NCBI RefSeq assembly: GCF_012926505.1
Contig: NZ_JABBNT010000003.1
Location: 372,001-436,000 of the forward strand
Origin: Pacificispira spongiicola
GTDB taxonomy: Bacteria; Pseudomonadota; Alphaproteobacteria; UBA8366; Aestuariispiraceae
Direction of reading: 5' to 3'
Length of the DNA: 64,000 nt
Part shown: positions 1-9,837 of the stretch, in pieces
Numbering within the stretch: the first letter of the stretch is position 1
Layout: every line of letters begins with the position of its first letter
The notes under the pieces: model-generated
What the model was told of the DNA's origin: nothing
Database searches by the model: none
What the model saw: only the letters and a program-made list of their open reading frames with translations
Made by a program: the position numbers and the translations under genes

Positions 1-99
1 ACACGGACCTTCGGCGAGATGGACCCCGACGAAAAGCATGCGATCAGTCATCGCGCGGTTGCTTTCAAAAAGCTCGTCGAGGCCTGCTTTACCAAATGA
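1..99 (+). CDS. rdgB: RdgB/HAM1-type dITP/XTP pyrophosphatase, C-terminal fragment
   Basis: Only the last 32 codons are present, because the gene begins before the window. The translated tail contains the TFGEM[12 protein letters not shown] block that closes RdgB/HAM1 proteins, in which the Ser-His-Arg is part of the nucleotide-binding pocket. These enzymes hydrolyse non-canonical purine triphosphates such as dITP and XTP to monophosphate and pyrophosphate, cleaning the nucleotide pool. The stop codon overlaps the ATG of hemW (ATGA), so the two genes are translationally coupled. The rdgB-hemW order is common in alphaproteobacteria. Confidence 0.9.
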   Translation, partial: TRTFGEMDPDEKHAISHRAVAFKKLVEACFTK

Positions 100-1271
100 G
101 CGTGCCCCCAATGGCGTCCTCTTCGGCGTCCCCTTTGGCGCTTTATGTGCATTGGCCCTTCTGTAAGGCCAAATGCCCCTATTGCGATTTCAACAGCCAT
201 GTCCGTGACGGTATCGATCAGGCCCGGTGGCGCACCGCCTTGCTGGCGGAACTGGATGCGGCACTGGTGGGGTTCGAAGATCGCACGCTGACCTCCATTT
301 TTTTCGGCGGCGGCACACCGTCACTGATGGACCCGGAAACCACGGCGGCGCTGATCGATCGCGCAACCGCCCGCGTCGCGCCCGCCCAGGATATCGAAAT
401 CACGCTGGAAGCCAATCCGACTTCCGTCGAGGCGGGCCGGTTCCGGGACTATCGCGATGCCGGGGTGAACCGTGTCTCGCTGGGAATCCAGGCACTGGAC
501 GACGAGTCCCTGCGCTTCCTGGGCCGCGAACATTCGGCGGCGGAGGCGATGACGGCCATCGATCTGGCGCGGGAGAATTTTCCGCGGATGTCCTTCGATC
601 TGATCTATGCCCGGAAGGGCCAGACGCCGGAGGCTTGGGCCGCGGAACTGGAACAGGCGATCGGGCTGGCGGCGGATCACCTGTCGCTCTATCAGCTGAC
701 CATCGAATCCGGCACGCGTTTCTATACCCGCAGTCAGTTGGGCGAGACCCTGACGGCGGATGAGGAGGTCGGCGCCGCGCTGTACGATGCGACGCAGGAA
801 CGGTTGGAAGCGCTGGGCCTGCCTGCCTATGAAGTGTCCAACCATGCCCGCCCCGGCGCGGAAAGCCGCCACAACCTCGCCTATTGGCGCTATTGGGATT
901 ATGTCGGTATCGGCCCCGGCGCGCATGGAAGGGAAACGCGGGACGGGGCGAAGCGCGCCACCACCCGCCAGCGCCTGCCCGAGCGCTGGATCGAGGCGGT
1001 GGAGCGCGACGGCCATGGCCTGAACGAGGTTGAGGCAGTAGACGCCGACCGCCAGTACCGTGAAATCCTGTTGATGGGCCTGCGCCTGTCCGACGGCGTG
1101 CCGGAAGACCGCTTGATCCGGGCGACGGGACGGGGTTTCGAGGCGCTGGACGCAGACCGCCTGCAAAACCTGATCGACGAAGACTATGCCGTCTTGGCCG
1201 ATGGTGCTCTGGCCATGACCCCGGCGGGCCGCCTACGGCTCAACGCGGTTCTAGGCTACCTGCTGGCCTGA
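96..1271 (+). CDS. hemW: Radical SAM heme chaperone HemW
   Basis: The 391-residue product carries the radical SAM cluster motif CX3CX2C at C23, C27 and C30, a GGGTPS SAM-binding loop near residue 72, and the later HNLAYW block typical of HemW. It lacks the extra cysteine that HemN has after the cluster motif. HemW proteins were long annotated as oxygen-independent coproporphyrinogen oxidases but bind heme and deliver it to respiratory enzymes. The ATG at 96 overlaps the rdgB stop; a second in-frame ATG at 111 is possible. The 3' end overlaps the convergent diguanylate cyclase gene by 21 bases. Confidence 0.93.
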   Translation: MSVPPMASSSASPLALYVHWPFCKAKCPYCDFNSHVRDGIDQARWRTALLAELDAALVGFEDRTLTSIFFGGGTPSLMDPETTAALIDRATARVAPAQDIEITLEANPTSVEAGRFRDYRDAGVNRVSLGIQALDDESLRFLGREHSAAEAMTAIDLARENFPRMSFDLIYARKGQTPEAWAAELEQAIGLAADHLSLYQLTIESGTRFYTRSQLGETLTADEEVGAALYDATQERLEALGLPAYEVSNHARPGAESRHNLAYWRYWDYVGIGPGAHGRETRDGAKRATTRQRLPERWIEAVERDGHGLNEVEAVDADRQYREILLMGLRLSDGVPEDRLIRATGRGFEALDADRLQNLIDEDYAVLADGALAMTPAGRLRLNAVLGYLLA

Positions 1272-2435
1272 TTCCACCGGTCTCGGCGCGATAACGACCT
1301 GGTTTCTTCCCGCTTCCTTTGCGCTGTAAAGGGCGCGGTCCGCCCGGCGCATCAGGCCGGACAGGTCGTCCTGCCCCCCGTCCAAGGCGGCCATGCCGAT
1401 GCTGATCGTCACGGAAAAGGCGACGCCTTCGCCTTCGAAAGTCTTGCTTTCCAGGCTTTGCCGAATGCGTTCGGCCACGGTTTTGGCGGAATCCAGGCTT
1501 GTGCGCGGCAGCAGGACGGCGAATTCTTCCCCGCCGAAGCGGGCGGACAAGTCCGTGTCGCGGATGCAGGCGGTTATCGTTTCCGCCAGGCCGACGATCA
1601 CGCGGTCCCCGGCCAGATGCCCGAAGCGGTCGTTGACCGATTTGAACCTGTCCAGATCGAGGAACAGCAGGAAGGTCGGATCGTGATGCCGCCGTGCCGT
1701 CTGCACGTCGCGTTGCGCCAGCCGGTCGAAGGCGCGGCGATTGAACAGTCCGGTCAGCGGGTCGGTTTCCGCCTGCTGGCGCAGATCGGCCTGAAGGTGT
1801 TCCGTCACCATGGTGATATAGGTCGAGGCGATCAGGACCGAGGCGGCCGTCCCTTCCAGCATCACCAGCACGATATCGGTCGTCGGGTCGATCAGCGGAT
1901 GCCCGGCCAACGCCGAGAATTGATAGCCTGCCCGTCCGACATACAGCAATCCGGTGAAGGCGTAGATTCCGGCCATCACGCGCGGCGAGACCCGCACCAC
2001 GCTGTCCCGGTCGGGCCACAGGGACCAGACGTTCAGGAAGGATACCCCGGCCAGCGCCACGGATACGACGATATGACGGATCGCGGAGTCCGGATGGACC
2101 GACGCGAAATAACCCAGTACGGGCAGATAGACGGCGAAGAACAGGACGATCCACCGCAGGGGCAGCTGCGGGCGTTCCATGAAGCGCCGCGATCCGGCGA
2201 TTGCCAGGAAGTGGCCGAGCAGGACCAGAGAGGTGCTGATCAGGGCGGAGGCCGCGAGCGGAATTTCGATCCGCAGCAGGAACAGCAGCAGCCCCAAACC
2301 CAAAACCGCCCGCGCCAGGACCCAGCATCCGATACCCGGCACCTGCCGGTTGATGAACCAGACGGCGGTCAGGGCGACGGTGCCGGCGCATTGCGCGGTG
2401 AAGAAGGTGAAGACCAACGTCGCCGGATCAAACAT
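1251..2435 (-). CDS. Membrane-anchored diguanylate cyclase (GGDEF)
   Basis: The 394-residue protein has about six hydrophobic helices in residues 5-210, followed by a GGDEF domain. The active-site motif is GGEEF at 301-305. The allosteric inhibitory site RxxD (R292-D295) lies exactly five residues upstream, so the enzyme is predicted to make c-di-GMP from two GTP and to be product-inhibited. The membrane part does not match a sensor I can name. The gene stands alone, and its 3' end overlaps hemW by 21 bases in convergent orientation. The promoter region carries two overlapping inverted repeats. Confidence 0.9.
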   Translation of the reverse strand: MFDPATLVFTFFTAQCAGTVALTAVWFINRQVPGIGCWVLARAVLGLGLLLFLLRIEIPLAASALISTSLVLLGHFLAIAGSRRFMERPQLPLRWIVLFFAVYLPVLGYFASVHPDSAIRHIVVSVALAGVSFLNVWSLWPDRDSVVRVSPRVMAGIYAFTGLLYVGRAGYQFSALAGHPLIDPTTDIVLVMLEGTAASVLIASTYITMVTEHLQADLRQQAETDPLTGLFNRRAFDRLAQRDVQTARRHHDPTFLLFLDLDRFKSVNDRFGHLAGDRVIVGLAETITACIRDTDLSARFGGEEFAVLLPRTSLDSAKTVAERIRQSLESKTFEGEGVAFSVTISIGMAALDGGQDDLSGLMRRADRALYSAKEAGRNQVVIAPRPVESGQQVA

Positions 2436-2494
2436 TTACCAAACTCTGCCCCCAACGGACCGTCGTTTCGACGGGCCCCAAAAACTCGGCGGGA

Positions 2495-2547
2495 ACTATG
2501 CCGTGCTGCGCGGGCGCTGTTCAACAGCGATATTGGTCACGATATCG
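2495..2547 (-). promoter_or_regulatory. Predicted promoter and overlapping palindromes upstream of the diguanylate cyclase gene
   Basis: On the minus strand TTGAAC and CATAGT are spaced by 18 bases (2524-2519 and 2500-2495). The -35 element sits inside a perfect inverted repeat CGCTGTT-C-AACAGCG (2515-2529). A second repeat, CGATAT-N8-ATATCG (2528-2547), lies just upstream. A small hairpin CCGTCG-TTT-CGACGG (2460-2474) falls in the predicted leader. The arrangement looks like operator sites over a promoter, but the regulator is unknown. Confidence 0.4.
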
Positions 2548-2569
2548 GGACGGGGACGTCACAAGAGAA

Positions 2570-2599
2570 AACGCCCGCCGGATTTCTCCGACGGGCGTT
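2570..2599 (-). terminator. Rho-independent terminator after isocitrate lyase
   Basis: A strong hairpin pairs ACGCCCG with CGGGCGT and, after a one-base mismatch, CGGA with TCCG. On the minus strand it is followed by TTTT. It lies about 55 bases after the stop of the isocitrate lyase gene, in the right orientation to end that transcript. Confidence 0.7.
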
Positions 2600-2655
2600 C
2601 TCCCAACAGGGGGTACCAACCTCTCCCTAAACTTGGGCGCTTTTCGCGCTTCGCA

Positions 2656-3975
2656 TTAGTGGAACTGCGCCGTTTCCGTCGATTCCGACATGGCGGTCGT
2701 GGCACTGTCCCGGGCGGTCGTGGTGTTGACCGCGTCGAAGTAGCTGACGCCGACTTCGTGCTGGTGGCGGGTGGCGGAGAAACCGTTGGCTTCCGCCGCG
2801 AATTCCGCCTGCTGCAGTTCGGAGTAACCCGCCATGCCGCGATCCTTGTAAGCCCGCGCCAGTTCGAACGTGGCGTAGTTCAGGCTGTGGAACCCGGCCA
2901 GGGTGATGAACTGGAACTTGTAGCCCATCTTGCCCAGCTCGCGCTGGAAGGCTTCGCATTCCTGCGGGCCCAGATGCTTCGCCCAGTTGAAGGACGGGGA
3001 GCAGTTATAGGCCAGCATCTGGTTCGGGAATTCGGCGTGGATCGCGTCGGCGAACTGCTTCGCCTGTTCCAGGCTGGGGGTGGAGGTTTCCATCCACAGC
3101 AGATCGGCATAGGGCGCGAAGGCCAGGCCGCGGGCGATGCACATATCCATGCCGCCGGTGATGCGGTAGAAGCCTTCGGACGTCCGCTCGCCGGTCAGGA
3201 AGGGCTTGTCCGCCGGATCATGATCGGAGGTGATCAGACGCGCGGCTTCCGCATCGGTGCGGGCCATGATGATCGTCGGGACGCCCATGACGTCGGCGGC
3301 CAGACGGGCCGAAGACAGGTTGCGCACGGCCTGTTGCGTCGGCAGCAGAACCTTGCCGCCCAGATGGCCGCATTTCTTTTCCGACGACAGCTGGTCTTCG
3401 AAATGGACGCCCGCCGCACCGGCCTTGATCATCGCCTTCATCAGTTCGAAGACGTTCAGCGGCCCGCCGAAACCGGCTTCGGCATCGGCCACGATCGGCG
3501 CGAACCAGTCGATATCGGTCGTGTCTTCGCCGTTCAGGCGTTCCATCGTCTGGATCTGGTCCTGACGGATGAAAGCATTGTTGATCCGCTCCACCACCTG
3601 CGGGACGGAGGACACCGGATACAGCGACTGGTCCGGATACATCTGACCGGCGTTGTTGGCGTCCGCCGCGACCTGCCAACCGGACAGGTAGATGGCGTTC
3701 AGACCGGCGCGGACATGCTGCGTCGCCTGACAGCCGGTGAAAGCCCCCAGCGTGTTCACATAGGGCGTTTCGGTGATCAACTTCCACAGTTTCTTCGCAC
3801 CCAGTTCGGCCAGCGTGTGGCGGATCTGGATGGAGCCGCGCAGCTTCGCCACGTCGGCCTTCGTGTAATCGCGGCGCGTGGTGGCCCAGCGTTCCGGCGC
3901 GTAGTCCGGGGCATCCCAGCTATCGTTCGCGCCGTCGTTCCATTCCCAGTTGCCGTTCGGTCCCAAGCTATCCAT
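2656..3975 (-). CDS. aceA: Isocitrate lyase
   Basis: This is the first enzyme of the glyoxylate shunt, splitting isocitrate into glyoxylate and succinate during growth on acetate or fatty acids. The catalytic KKCGHLGGK signature is at residues 200-208, with the general acid/base cysteine at C202. The 439-residue length fits the short bacterial form. The start at 3975 has a GGAAGGA ribosome site nine bases upstream; an upstream ATG at 4059 lacks one. The gene ends before a good terminator and is divergent from a ScfR/RamB-type regulator, its likely controller. Malate synthase is not in the window. Confidence 0.96.
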   Translation of the reverse strand: MDSLGPNGNWEWNDGANDSWDAPDYAPERWATTRRDYTKADVAKLRGSIQIRHTLAELGAKKLWKLITETPYVNTLGAFTGCQATQHVRAGLNAIYLSGWQVAADANNAGQMYPDQSLYPVSSVPQVVERINNAFIRQDQIQTMERLNGEDTTDIDWFAPIVADAEAGFGGPLNVFELMKAMIKAGAAGVHFEDQLSSEKKCGHLGGKVLLPTQQAVRNLSSARLAADVMGVPTIIMARTDAEAARLITSDHDPADKPFLTGERTSEGFYRITGGMDMCIARGLAFAPYADLLWMETSTPSLEQAKQFADAIHAEFPNQMLAYNCSPSFNWAKHLGPQECEAFQRELGKMGYKFQFITLAGFHSLNYATFELARAYKDRGMAGYSELQQAEFAAEANGFSATRHQHEVGVSYFDAVNTTTARDSATTAMSESTETAQFH

Positions 3976-4062
3976 CGTCTCAATCCTTCCGTCGTGTTCC
4001 AATGTGTTGAAGAGGGTTTCGTAACCGTGCCTCCCTCCGCCGGACGATGATCTAGTCAATGC

Positions 4063-4194
4063 CTTTACAAACGGCTGTCGATCTCGTCCGGTCGATCTCT
4101 ATGCACTGGAATACGGGCGATTGATGCGGCGCACAACGCTAACCGACATGACATATTGTAAAGATTTCCAGAAAATGCTTTTCTATTCGTAAAG
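4063..4194. promoter_or_regulatory. Repeated TTGTAAAG-like motif between aceA and its divergent regulator gene
   Basis: The intergenic space holds three related elements. One is CTTTACAAA at 4063-4071, which reads TTTGTAAAG on the aceA strand. The others are TTGTAAAG at 4156-4163 and TTCGTAAAG at 4186-4194 on the plus strand. RamB-family proteins are known to bind AT-rich sites containing TTTGCAAA, and these resemble half of such a site. They are proposed operators for autoregulation and aceA control. Core -10 and -35 elements could not be assigned with confidence. Confidence 0.4.
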
Positions 4195-4216
4195 CTAGTA
4201 AATCAGGATCGCCGCA

Positions 4217-5752
4217 ATGGCCAGAAAACCCAGCAAGGACGCGCCCAAGATCGGCCCCAAGATCCGACGTCTGCGCCGTGAGAAGCGGTTGAGTCAGGCA
4301 GCCCTCGCCGATCTTCTGCAAGTCAGCGCCAGCTATCTGAACCTGATCGAACACAATCGGCGTAAGCTGACCGTGCCGCTTTTGCTGAAACTGTCGGAGA
4401 TTTTCGAGGTCCCTGTCGACCAATTGGCGGAGGAAGAGGAAAGCCGCCTCTATTCCGATGTGATGGAGGCGCTGGCCAATCCGGTCTTCGAGGATTTCGA
4501 CCTGCACAATACGGATATCCGCGATCTGGTGGAGGTCAGCCCGGAAACGGCGCGGGCGCTTTTGCATATTTGCGATGCCTATCAGACGACGCTGACCGAT
4601 GCGCGCAGCCTCGCGGCCTCCGCCGTCGATGGTGGTGGGGCGGGTGACGGCGGTCTCGGCGGATTATTGGGGGGGCTGGGCGCCTCGGCGCAGTCGGCGG
4701 CGGATGTCGTGTCGGACATGATCCAGGCCAAGACCAATTTCTTTGCGGACCTGGAAGACGAGGCCGATCGCGTGCGGCGGGAGGTCGGCACGGTCGGCGG
4801 GCAGGCACGCTCCGCCGAGGCGCTGATCGATTATCTGACCCAGGCGCATGAGGTCCGCGTGAATATCGTGGAGGCCCGCCATGCCGCCGAGGAGGCCGGG
4901 GGTACCGTGGTGTCCCGGCGCTATCATCCGCAGCAACGGGTGCTGGAAATCTCGCAAAGCCTGTCCTCGGCCAGCCAGACCTTCCATCTGGCCTATCAGA
5001 TCGCGCTGCTCTCCGCCGGATCGGTCATCGACATGCTGTTGCTGGAAAACGGGCTGCGCGACGGGCAGGCAAAGGCGCTGGGCCGGGTTGCCCTGGCCAA
5101 TTATTTCGCCGCCGCGCTGCTGCTGCCCTATGACGAATTCCTGAAAAGTGCACGGGAAGTGCGCTACGACATCGATCTGCTGCAGCACCGCTGGCGCGCG
5201 GGGTTTGAGACGATCTGCCACCGCCTGACGACCCTGAACAAGCCGGAAAACCGGGGCGTGCCGCTGCATATGCTGCGCGTCGATCTGGCCGGGAATATCT
5301 CCAAACGCTTCACCCTGTCCGGCCTGCCGATCCCGCGCCATGGCGGCGCGTGCAGCCGCTGGAACGTCTATTCCGCCTTTCTGAACCCCGGCGAAATTCA
5401 GGCCCAGGTCTCCAAACTGCCGGACGGCACCGCCTATTTCTGCATCGCGCGCACGGTGGTGAAGGGTGGCGTCGGCTATGGGTCGCAGCGCAACGTCCTG
5501 TCCATCGGCCTGGGCTGCGACATCCGCCACGCCCGCGAGATGGTCTATGCCGACGGTCTGGATCTGCAGAATTCCGACCGGTTTTCGGAAATCGGCGTCG
5601 CCTGCCGGATCTGCGAACGCATGGACTGCACCCAACGCGCCTTCCCGCCGGTCCATCTGCGCTTCCGCATCGAAGAAAACCTGCGCGGCCCCAGCCCCTA
5701 CATCGCCCCCGGCTGGCCCCACCACCACGAACGGCCCGGCGGGACACGCTGA
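4217..5752 (+). CDS. ScfR/RamB-type XRE-family regulator of short-chain fatty acid metabolism
   Basis: The 511-residue protein begins with an XRE helix-turn-helix (about residues 12-68, SQAALADLLQVSASYLNLIE). It continues with an ImmA/IrrE-like central domain and a cysteine-containing C-terminal domain of the DUF2083 type. The IrrE-like zinc motif HExxH is degenerate (FHLAYQIAL), as is usual in this regulator family. Cysteines cluster in CRICERMDC near residue 480. RamB in corynebacteria controls acetate and glyoxylate genes, and family members elsewhere control propionate genes. Its position divergent from aceA strongly suggests the same role here. An AGGA site precedes the ATG. Confidence 0.88.
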   Translation: MARKPSKDAPKIGPKIRRLRREKRLSQAALADLLQVSASYLNLIEHNRRKLTVPLLLKLSEIFEVPVDQLAEEEESRLYSDVMEALANPVFEDFDLHNTDIRDLVEVSPETARALLHICDAYQTTLTDARSLAASAVDGGGAGDGGLGGLLGGLGASAQSAADVVSDMIQAKTNFFADLEDEADRVRREVGTVGGQARSAEALIDYLTQAHEVRVNIVEARHAAEEAGGTVVSRRYHPQQRVLEISQSLSSASQTFHLAYQIALLSAGSVIDMLLLENGLRDGQAKALGRVALANYFAAALLLPYDEFLKSAREVRYDIDLLQHRWRAGFETICHRLTTLNKPENRGVPLHMLRVDLAGNISKRFTLSGLPIPRHGGACSRWNVYSAFLNPGEIQAQVSKLPDGTAYFCIARTVVKGGVGYGSQRNVLSIGLGCDIRHAREMVYADGLDLQNSDRFSEIGVACRICERMDCTQRAFPPVHLRFRIEENLRGPSPYIAPGWPHHHERPGGTR

Positions 5753-5978
5753 CACCGTCGCCGTCGGTATCATTTCGCGCCCCACAGTTTTTCCATTTTG
5801 GACATTATCCCGGCGTTGATTGCGGCGGGCCATGTTTGTATCACCGCCCTGCGATTTGGGATCGAAGAGTCAATCACCGGGATTTGCGGATTCAACCGGA
5901 AACCCGCGCCGACATTTTTAAGCGTCCGCCGACCTTTCGGCGGGCATGGAAGCTATGCGTCGGCAAGGTGGGGACCTC

Positions 5979-7934
5979 ATGCGTCATCTCAGTTTTTCCA
6001 AGAAATTCCTTCTGTTCGTCGGATTCGTAACGCTCTTGAACGCGGTTCTGGGCGCATGGGCGTATTCCGAACAAGTGGATGTCCTGCTGCAGGATCAAAC
6101 CAAGGAACTGTCGGCGGTGGTGGATTCCGCGGTTTCGATCGTCGACGACATATATCGGGCGGATGACGGGCTCTCTGAGCAAGAGAAGAGGGAGAAAGCG
6201 ATGTCCGTCGTGCGGAGCATCCGCTTCCGGACGGATAATTACATCTGGATCAACGATTTGGATCACATTGTGGTAATGCACCCGGCCAAGCCGGAACTCG
6301 ACGGAACGGATGCGTCCGATATCCAGGATCCGGACGGCACCTTTCTCTTCCAGGAATTTGTGAAAACCGCGAAATCTCAGGGCGCGGGCACGGTGCTTTA
6401 TAAATGGCCGAAGGCCGGGTCGGACGTGCCCGTCGACAAGCTGTCCTATGTTTCCTTGTTCAAACCGTGGGGCTGGGTCGTCGGTGCGGGCATCTATATC
6501 GACCAGATCGAGGCCGCCAAATCCTGGATCATCCTGCGCACGATCGTGTCGGTGTTGGCGGTGACGGCGATCATGTTGAGCGTGTCTGCCCTGTTCGCGC
6601 GCGCCATGGCGAAACCGTTGACGCGGTCAGTGCAGGCAATCGCCAGTCTGGGACAGGATAATCTGGATATCGATGTCGGCGATACGGCACGGCGCGACGA
6701 GATCGGGTCCCTCAACCGCGCTGTGGTGGAATTGCGGGCACAATTGGTGGAACGCCGCGCGATGATCGAACAGGAACGCGCGGAAACCGAACGCCGGGAA
6801 CGCCGACAGAAGGCGATGGAGGAACTCCTCAACAATTTCTCCAAATCCTTCCGGGCGTCGTTGAGCCGCTTTTCCGACGTTTCCAGCGACATGTCCAAAT
6901 CGGCGGATACCGTTCTGCACAGCGCGGACGAGACGACGGAACAGGCAATCGCCGTCAGCGCCGCGGCGGAAGAAGCCAGTTCCGGCGCGCAGACTGTGTC
7001 GGCCGCCGCGCAGGAGCTTTCGGCATCGATCGCGGAGGTAACCCGGCAGGTCGAACATGCGAACGACCTGACCACCGGCGCCATCGGGAAATCGGACCGG
7101 GCGAAGCAGACGGTGACCGAACTGCACGATGCCGCGCAACGGATCAACGAAATCGTCGACCTGATCGGCTCGATCGCCCAGCAGACGAACCTGCTCGCGC
7201 TCAACGCGACGATCGAAGCGTCCCGCGCGGGCGAGGCCGGAAAGGGCTTTGCCGTCGTGGCGAACGAGGTGAAGAGCCTCGCCAATCAAACGGCGGCGGC
7301 GATCGAAGACATCAACAAGAACGTCTCCGAAATGCAGGCGGTCGCCCAGTCGACGGATACCGCCATTCGCGACGTGACGGATAGCATCGACGGCATGTCC
7401 GCGATTTCGGAATCCATTGCCGCCGCGATGGAACAGCAAAATGCCGCAACGTCGGAAATCGTGCGTTCGGTCAGCGAAGTATCGACCAGCACGGCGGATG
7501 TCGCCCAGGCAATCGATACCGTGCGCGGGGCGGCTGAAAACTCGGGTCAGGCCGCATCCGGCGTTGCCGCGACGGCGAAACACCTGTCCGACGAGACGAC
7601 GATGCTGTCCGACGAGGTCGGGCATTTCCTTCAGGAAATCGAACGGGTCAGCGACCGCCGCGATTTCCAACGGGTGGAAACCACCGCGCCGATAACGGTC
7701 ACTTGCAAGGGCGCGCGGTATGACGGCGCACTGGCCGATTTTGGCGGCGGCGGCTGCTCCATGGTGGTGCAGGGGCTGACCCCGGCGACCGGCCAAACCG
7801 TGGAAATCGAAATCAACGGCATTTCTCTGCGCGGAACGATCGTGGAGATCGGCGACTGCCTGCATGTGCAATTCAGCCTAAACCCGGAAAATGCGGAGCG
7901 GGCGGACCGGATCCTGGCGACCCTGAAGGCATGA
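5979..7934 (+). CDS. Methyl-accepting chemotaxis protein with sCache sensor and C-terminal PilZ domain
   Basis: The 651-residue receptor has a transmembrane helix (about 8-28), a periplasmic single-Cache domain of the sCache_2 type (about 30-180, with [15 protein letters not shown]), a second helix (about 181-201), a HAMP linker and a full signalling hairpin. The hairpin tip contains [20 protein letters not shown] PilZ domain follows (about 555-650) with the RxxxR motif (RDFQR); the second motif reads DFGGGG, so its serine is replaced by glycine. The start at 5979 is preferred over 5946 because GGGGA lies upstream. Ligand unknown. The PilZ domain suggests c-di-GMP input to chemotaxis. Confidence 0.92.
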   Translation: MRHLSFSKKFLLFVGFVTLLNAVLGAWAYSEQVDVLLQDQTKELSAVVDSAVSIVDDIYRADDGLSEQEKREKAMSVVRSIRFRTDNYIWINDLDHIVVMHPAKPELDGTDASDIQDPDGTFLFQEFVKTAKSQGAGTVLYKWPKAGSDVPVDKLSYVSLFKPWGWVVGAGIYIDQIEAAKSWIILRTIVSVLAVTAIMLSVSALFARAMAKPLTRSVQAIASLGQDNLDIDVGDTARRDEIGSLNRAVVELRAQLVERRAMIEQERAETERRERRQKAMEELLNNFSKSFRASLSRFSDVSSDMSKSADTVLHSADETTEQAIAVSAAAEEASSGAQTVSAAAQELSASIAEVTRQVEHANDLTTGAIGKSDRAKQTVTELHDAAQRINEIVDLIGSIAQQTNLLALNATIEASRAGEAGKGFAVVANEVKSLANQTAAAIEDINKNVSEMQAVAQSTDTAIRDVTDSIDGMSAISESIAAAMEQQNAATSEIVRSVSEVSTSTADVAQAIDTVRGAAENSGQAASGVAATAKHLSDETTMLSDEVGHFLQEIERVSDRRDFQRVETTAPITVTCKGARYDGALADFGGGGCSMVVQGLTPATGQTVEIEINGISLRGTIVEIGDCLHVQFSLNPENAERADRILATLKA

Positions 7935-7947
7935 TGCGGGAAGGGGC

Positions 7948-8421
7948 CTACCCCTTCCCCGGCTTGATGCCGCTGGCCATGGTGCGTTGGATGCGGTCCA
8001 TCATTTCTTCCGGGGTGTAGTCGCCGGCGGTGGCCTTGCCCTGGATGGAGATGCCGGCCTGATGGACGGATTCCGGGTTGCCGGAGACCAGCGGGTGCCA
8101 GTCTTCCAGGTCCTTGCCGTCGGCGATCAGGCGATAGGCACAGGTTTCGGGCAGCCAATCCAGGTCATAGACCTTCTTCGGCGTCAACTGCACGCAGTCC
8201 GGCACGTATTTGAACCGGTCTTCGTAACTTTTGCAGCGCGCGGTGAAACAGTCCAACAGCTTGCAGGCGCAGTTGGTGACGTAATAGTCGCCGGTATCCC
8301 AATCCTGAAGCTTGTGCAGGCAGCATTGACCGCAGCCGTCGCAAAGGCTTTCCCATTCGGACTGGCTCATCTCCTCCAGGCGTTTCGTCTTCCAGAAGGG
8401 CTGCGTTTCGTCGCTCATCAT
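7948..8421 (-). CDS. YcgN family cysteine-cluster protein
   Basis: The 157-residue protein belongs to the YcgN/UPF0260 family, related to Fe-S or zinc-binding cysteine-cluster proteins. It has C27, C30, C33 and C34 in CDGCGQCC, followed by C51, C53 and C58. Its biochemical function is not established. The ATG overlaps the stop codon of cobB (ATGA), so it is the last gene of the cobA-cobB-ycgN unit and probably translationally coupled. Nothing in the sequence directly links it to cobalamin. Confidence 0.9.
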   Translation of the reverse strand: MMSDETQPFWKTKRLEEMSQSEWESLCDGCGQCCLHKLQDWDTGDYYVTNCACKLLDCFTARCKSYEDRFKYVPDCVQLTPKKVYDLDWLPETCAYRLIADGKDLEDWHPLVSGNPESVHQAGISIQGKATAGDYTPEEMMDRIQRTMASGIKPGKG

Positions 8422-9830
8422 ACCTCCCGGTCGATGATATGGAGGTAGGAGCCGCCGACCCGGCCCCGAACCATGCCGAGCGACCCCAGATCGATACCCA
8501 TCGCGTCGCGGGCGGAAAACAGCGGTGCGTCGGTGTCTTCCTTCGGCGCGGTGGAATAGTGGAATTCATGCGCGACCAGCCGCATGCCCTTGGCCCAGGG
8601 GCCCAGATCGGCGCGCAAAACGGCGCGGCGATATCCCAGATGCAGCCGCCGTTCCGCGAAACTGGTTTCCAGCGGCAACAGCCCCGCCATGACGTGCCGG
8701 GTACCGTCCGCGTCGGTCAGGCCCTCACCCAATACCATGTAACCGCCGCATTCGCCGAAGATCACCGCCTCCGCCGCCGCCCGGTCGCGCAGGCCGGTCA
8801 GGAAGGTCGCGTTCGCCGCCAGGACCGGCCCGTGCAGTTCGGGATAGCCGCCGGGCAGATAGACCGCGTCCGCCGTGTCGTCCGGCGCCTGATCGGCCAG
8901 CGGGCTGAAGGGCATAATTTCCGCGCCTGCGTCCCGCCACGCATCCAGGATATGCGGATAGGAGAAGTCGAAGGCCGTATCCACCGCGACGGCGATGCGC
9001 TGGCCGAGAGGGGGAGGACCGGGGGGAAAAGAGCCGGGGGGAAAAGAGCCGGAAGGCGAACCCGGCTCAACGATCGTGTCGATTAAGCGGCCGGGTCGCG
9101 CGATGCCGCGAATGGCGTCCAGATCCGCATGGCCCTCGATCCAATCCGCCGCGCGTTCCAGGAACCCGTCCAAGTCGCCGCGTTCCCGTGCCTGGACGAG
9201 ACCCAGATGCCGGGAGTCGAGCGCCAGATCGGCCTGACGCGGCAGGCAGCCCAGGATCGGGATATCCAGGCCCATATCCATAACCGTGTCCATAATGGCG
9301 GAGGCGAGCATATCCGCATGCCGGATACCGCCGACCCGGTTCAACAGCACGCCGCCGATGGTGATATCCGGGCGATGCGTGGCGAATCCGCGCAAGACGG
9401 CGGCGGCGCTGCCGCTTTGCCCCTTCACGTCCAGGATCAGCAGCACGGGCCAGCCGGTTTCCGCCGCCAGATCGGCACAGGATCCGCGCCCGTCGGCGGC
9501 GCCGTCGAACAGGCCCATCGCGCCTTCCGCGACGATCAGGTCGCTGTCCGCCGCCAGCTGCCCGGTCAAAGCGCCGCGCGTTTCGGCGCGCATGGCCCAG
9601 GGGTCCAGCGTGATCGACGGACGCCCGCAGGCGGCGGTATGGAAGCCGGGATCGATATAGTCCGGTCCGACCTTCGCCGGTCCGATGCGCAGCCCGTGCC
9701 GCGCCAAGGCCCGCATCAGGGCGAGCGCGACCGTCGTCTTGCCGCTGCCGGAGGCCGGCGCGGACAGGATCAGGCCGGGCGCGGGGGCGGTGTCGGTGCT
9801 AAGGCGGGGCGCAGGGTTTCCGGGGGTCAC
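8418..9830 (-). CDS. cobB: Cobyrinate (or hydrogenobyrinate) a,c-diamide synthase
   Basis: CobB/CbiA amidates the a and c carboxylates of the corrin ring using ATP and glutamine. The P-loop PASGSGKTT is at residues 25-33, and the C-terminal class I glutaminase-like domain has its nucleophile cysteine in FGECGGYM. The 470-residue protein starts at a GTG (9830), seven bases after the cobA stop, with no strong ribosome site, so it is probably coupled to cobA. The linker between the two domains holds an in-frame duplication encoding GSFPP twice. The lineage of the substrate (cobalt early or late) cannot be told from this protein. Confidence 0.93.
   Translation of the reverse strand: MTPGNPAPRLSTDTAPAPGLILSAPASGSGKTTVALALMRALARHGLRIGPAKVGPDYIDPGFHTAACGRPSITLDPWAMRAETRGALTGQLAADSDLIVAEGAMGLFDGAADGRGSCADLAAETGWPVLLILDVKGQSGSAAAVLRGFATHRPDITIGGVLLNRVGGIRHADMLASAIMDTVMDMGLDIPILGCLPRQADLALDSRHLGLVQARERGDLDGFLERAADWIEGHADLDAIRGIARPGRLIDTIVEPGSPSGSFPPGSFPPGPPPLGQRIAVAVDTAFDFSYPHILDAWRDAGAEIMPFSPLADQAPDDTADAVYLPGGYPELHGPVLAANATFLTGLRDRAAAEAVIFGECGGYMVLGEGLTDADGTRHVMAGLLPLETSFAERRLHLGYRRAVLRADLGPWAKGMRLVAHEFHYSTAPKEDTDAPLFSARDAMGIDLGSLGMVRGRVGGSYLHIIDREV
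9021..9050 (+). repeat. Tandem 15-bp in-frame repeat in the cobB linker
   Basis: Two exact copies of a 15-base unit (six G, four A, GAGCC) lie head to tail at 9021-9035 and 9036-9050. Read on the coding (minus) strand they encode GSFPP twice, inside a proline-rich linker between the ATPase and glutaminase domains of CobB. The unit is in frame, so copy-number change would alter linker length without breaking the protein. Confidence 0.85.
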
Positions 9831-9837
9831 GATGGCG

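Noticed and set aside
218-1166. Long open frames opposite or inside hemW and similar frames against almost every gene
   Set aside because: They have no ribosome sites or family features, and GC-rich coding DNA leaves such frames open by chance.
1458-2630. Large plus-strand open frame over the diguanylate cyclase gene
   Set aside because: It is antisense to a well-supported gene, and its composition is arginine- and glutamine-rich without motifs.
2179-4050. 623-codon plus-strand frame opposite isocitrate lyase
   Set aside because: It is antisense to aceA, which is certain from its KKCGH signature, and starts inside another gene.
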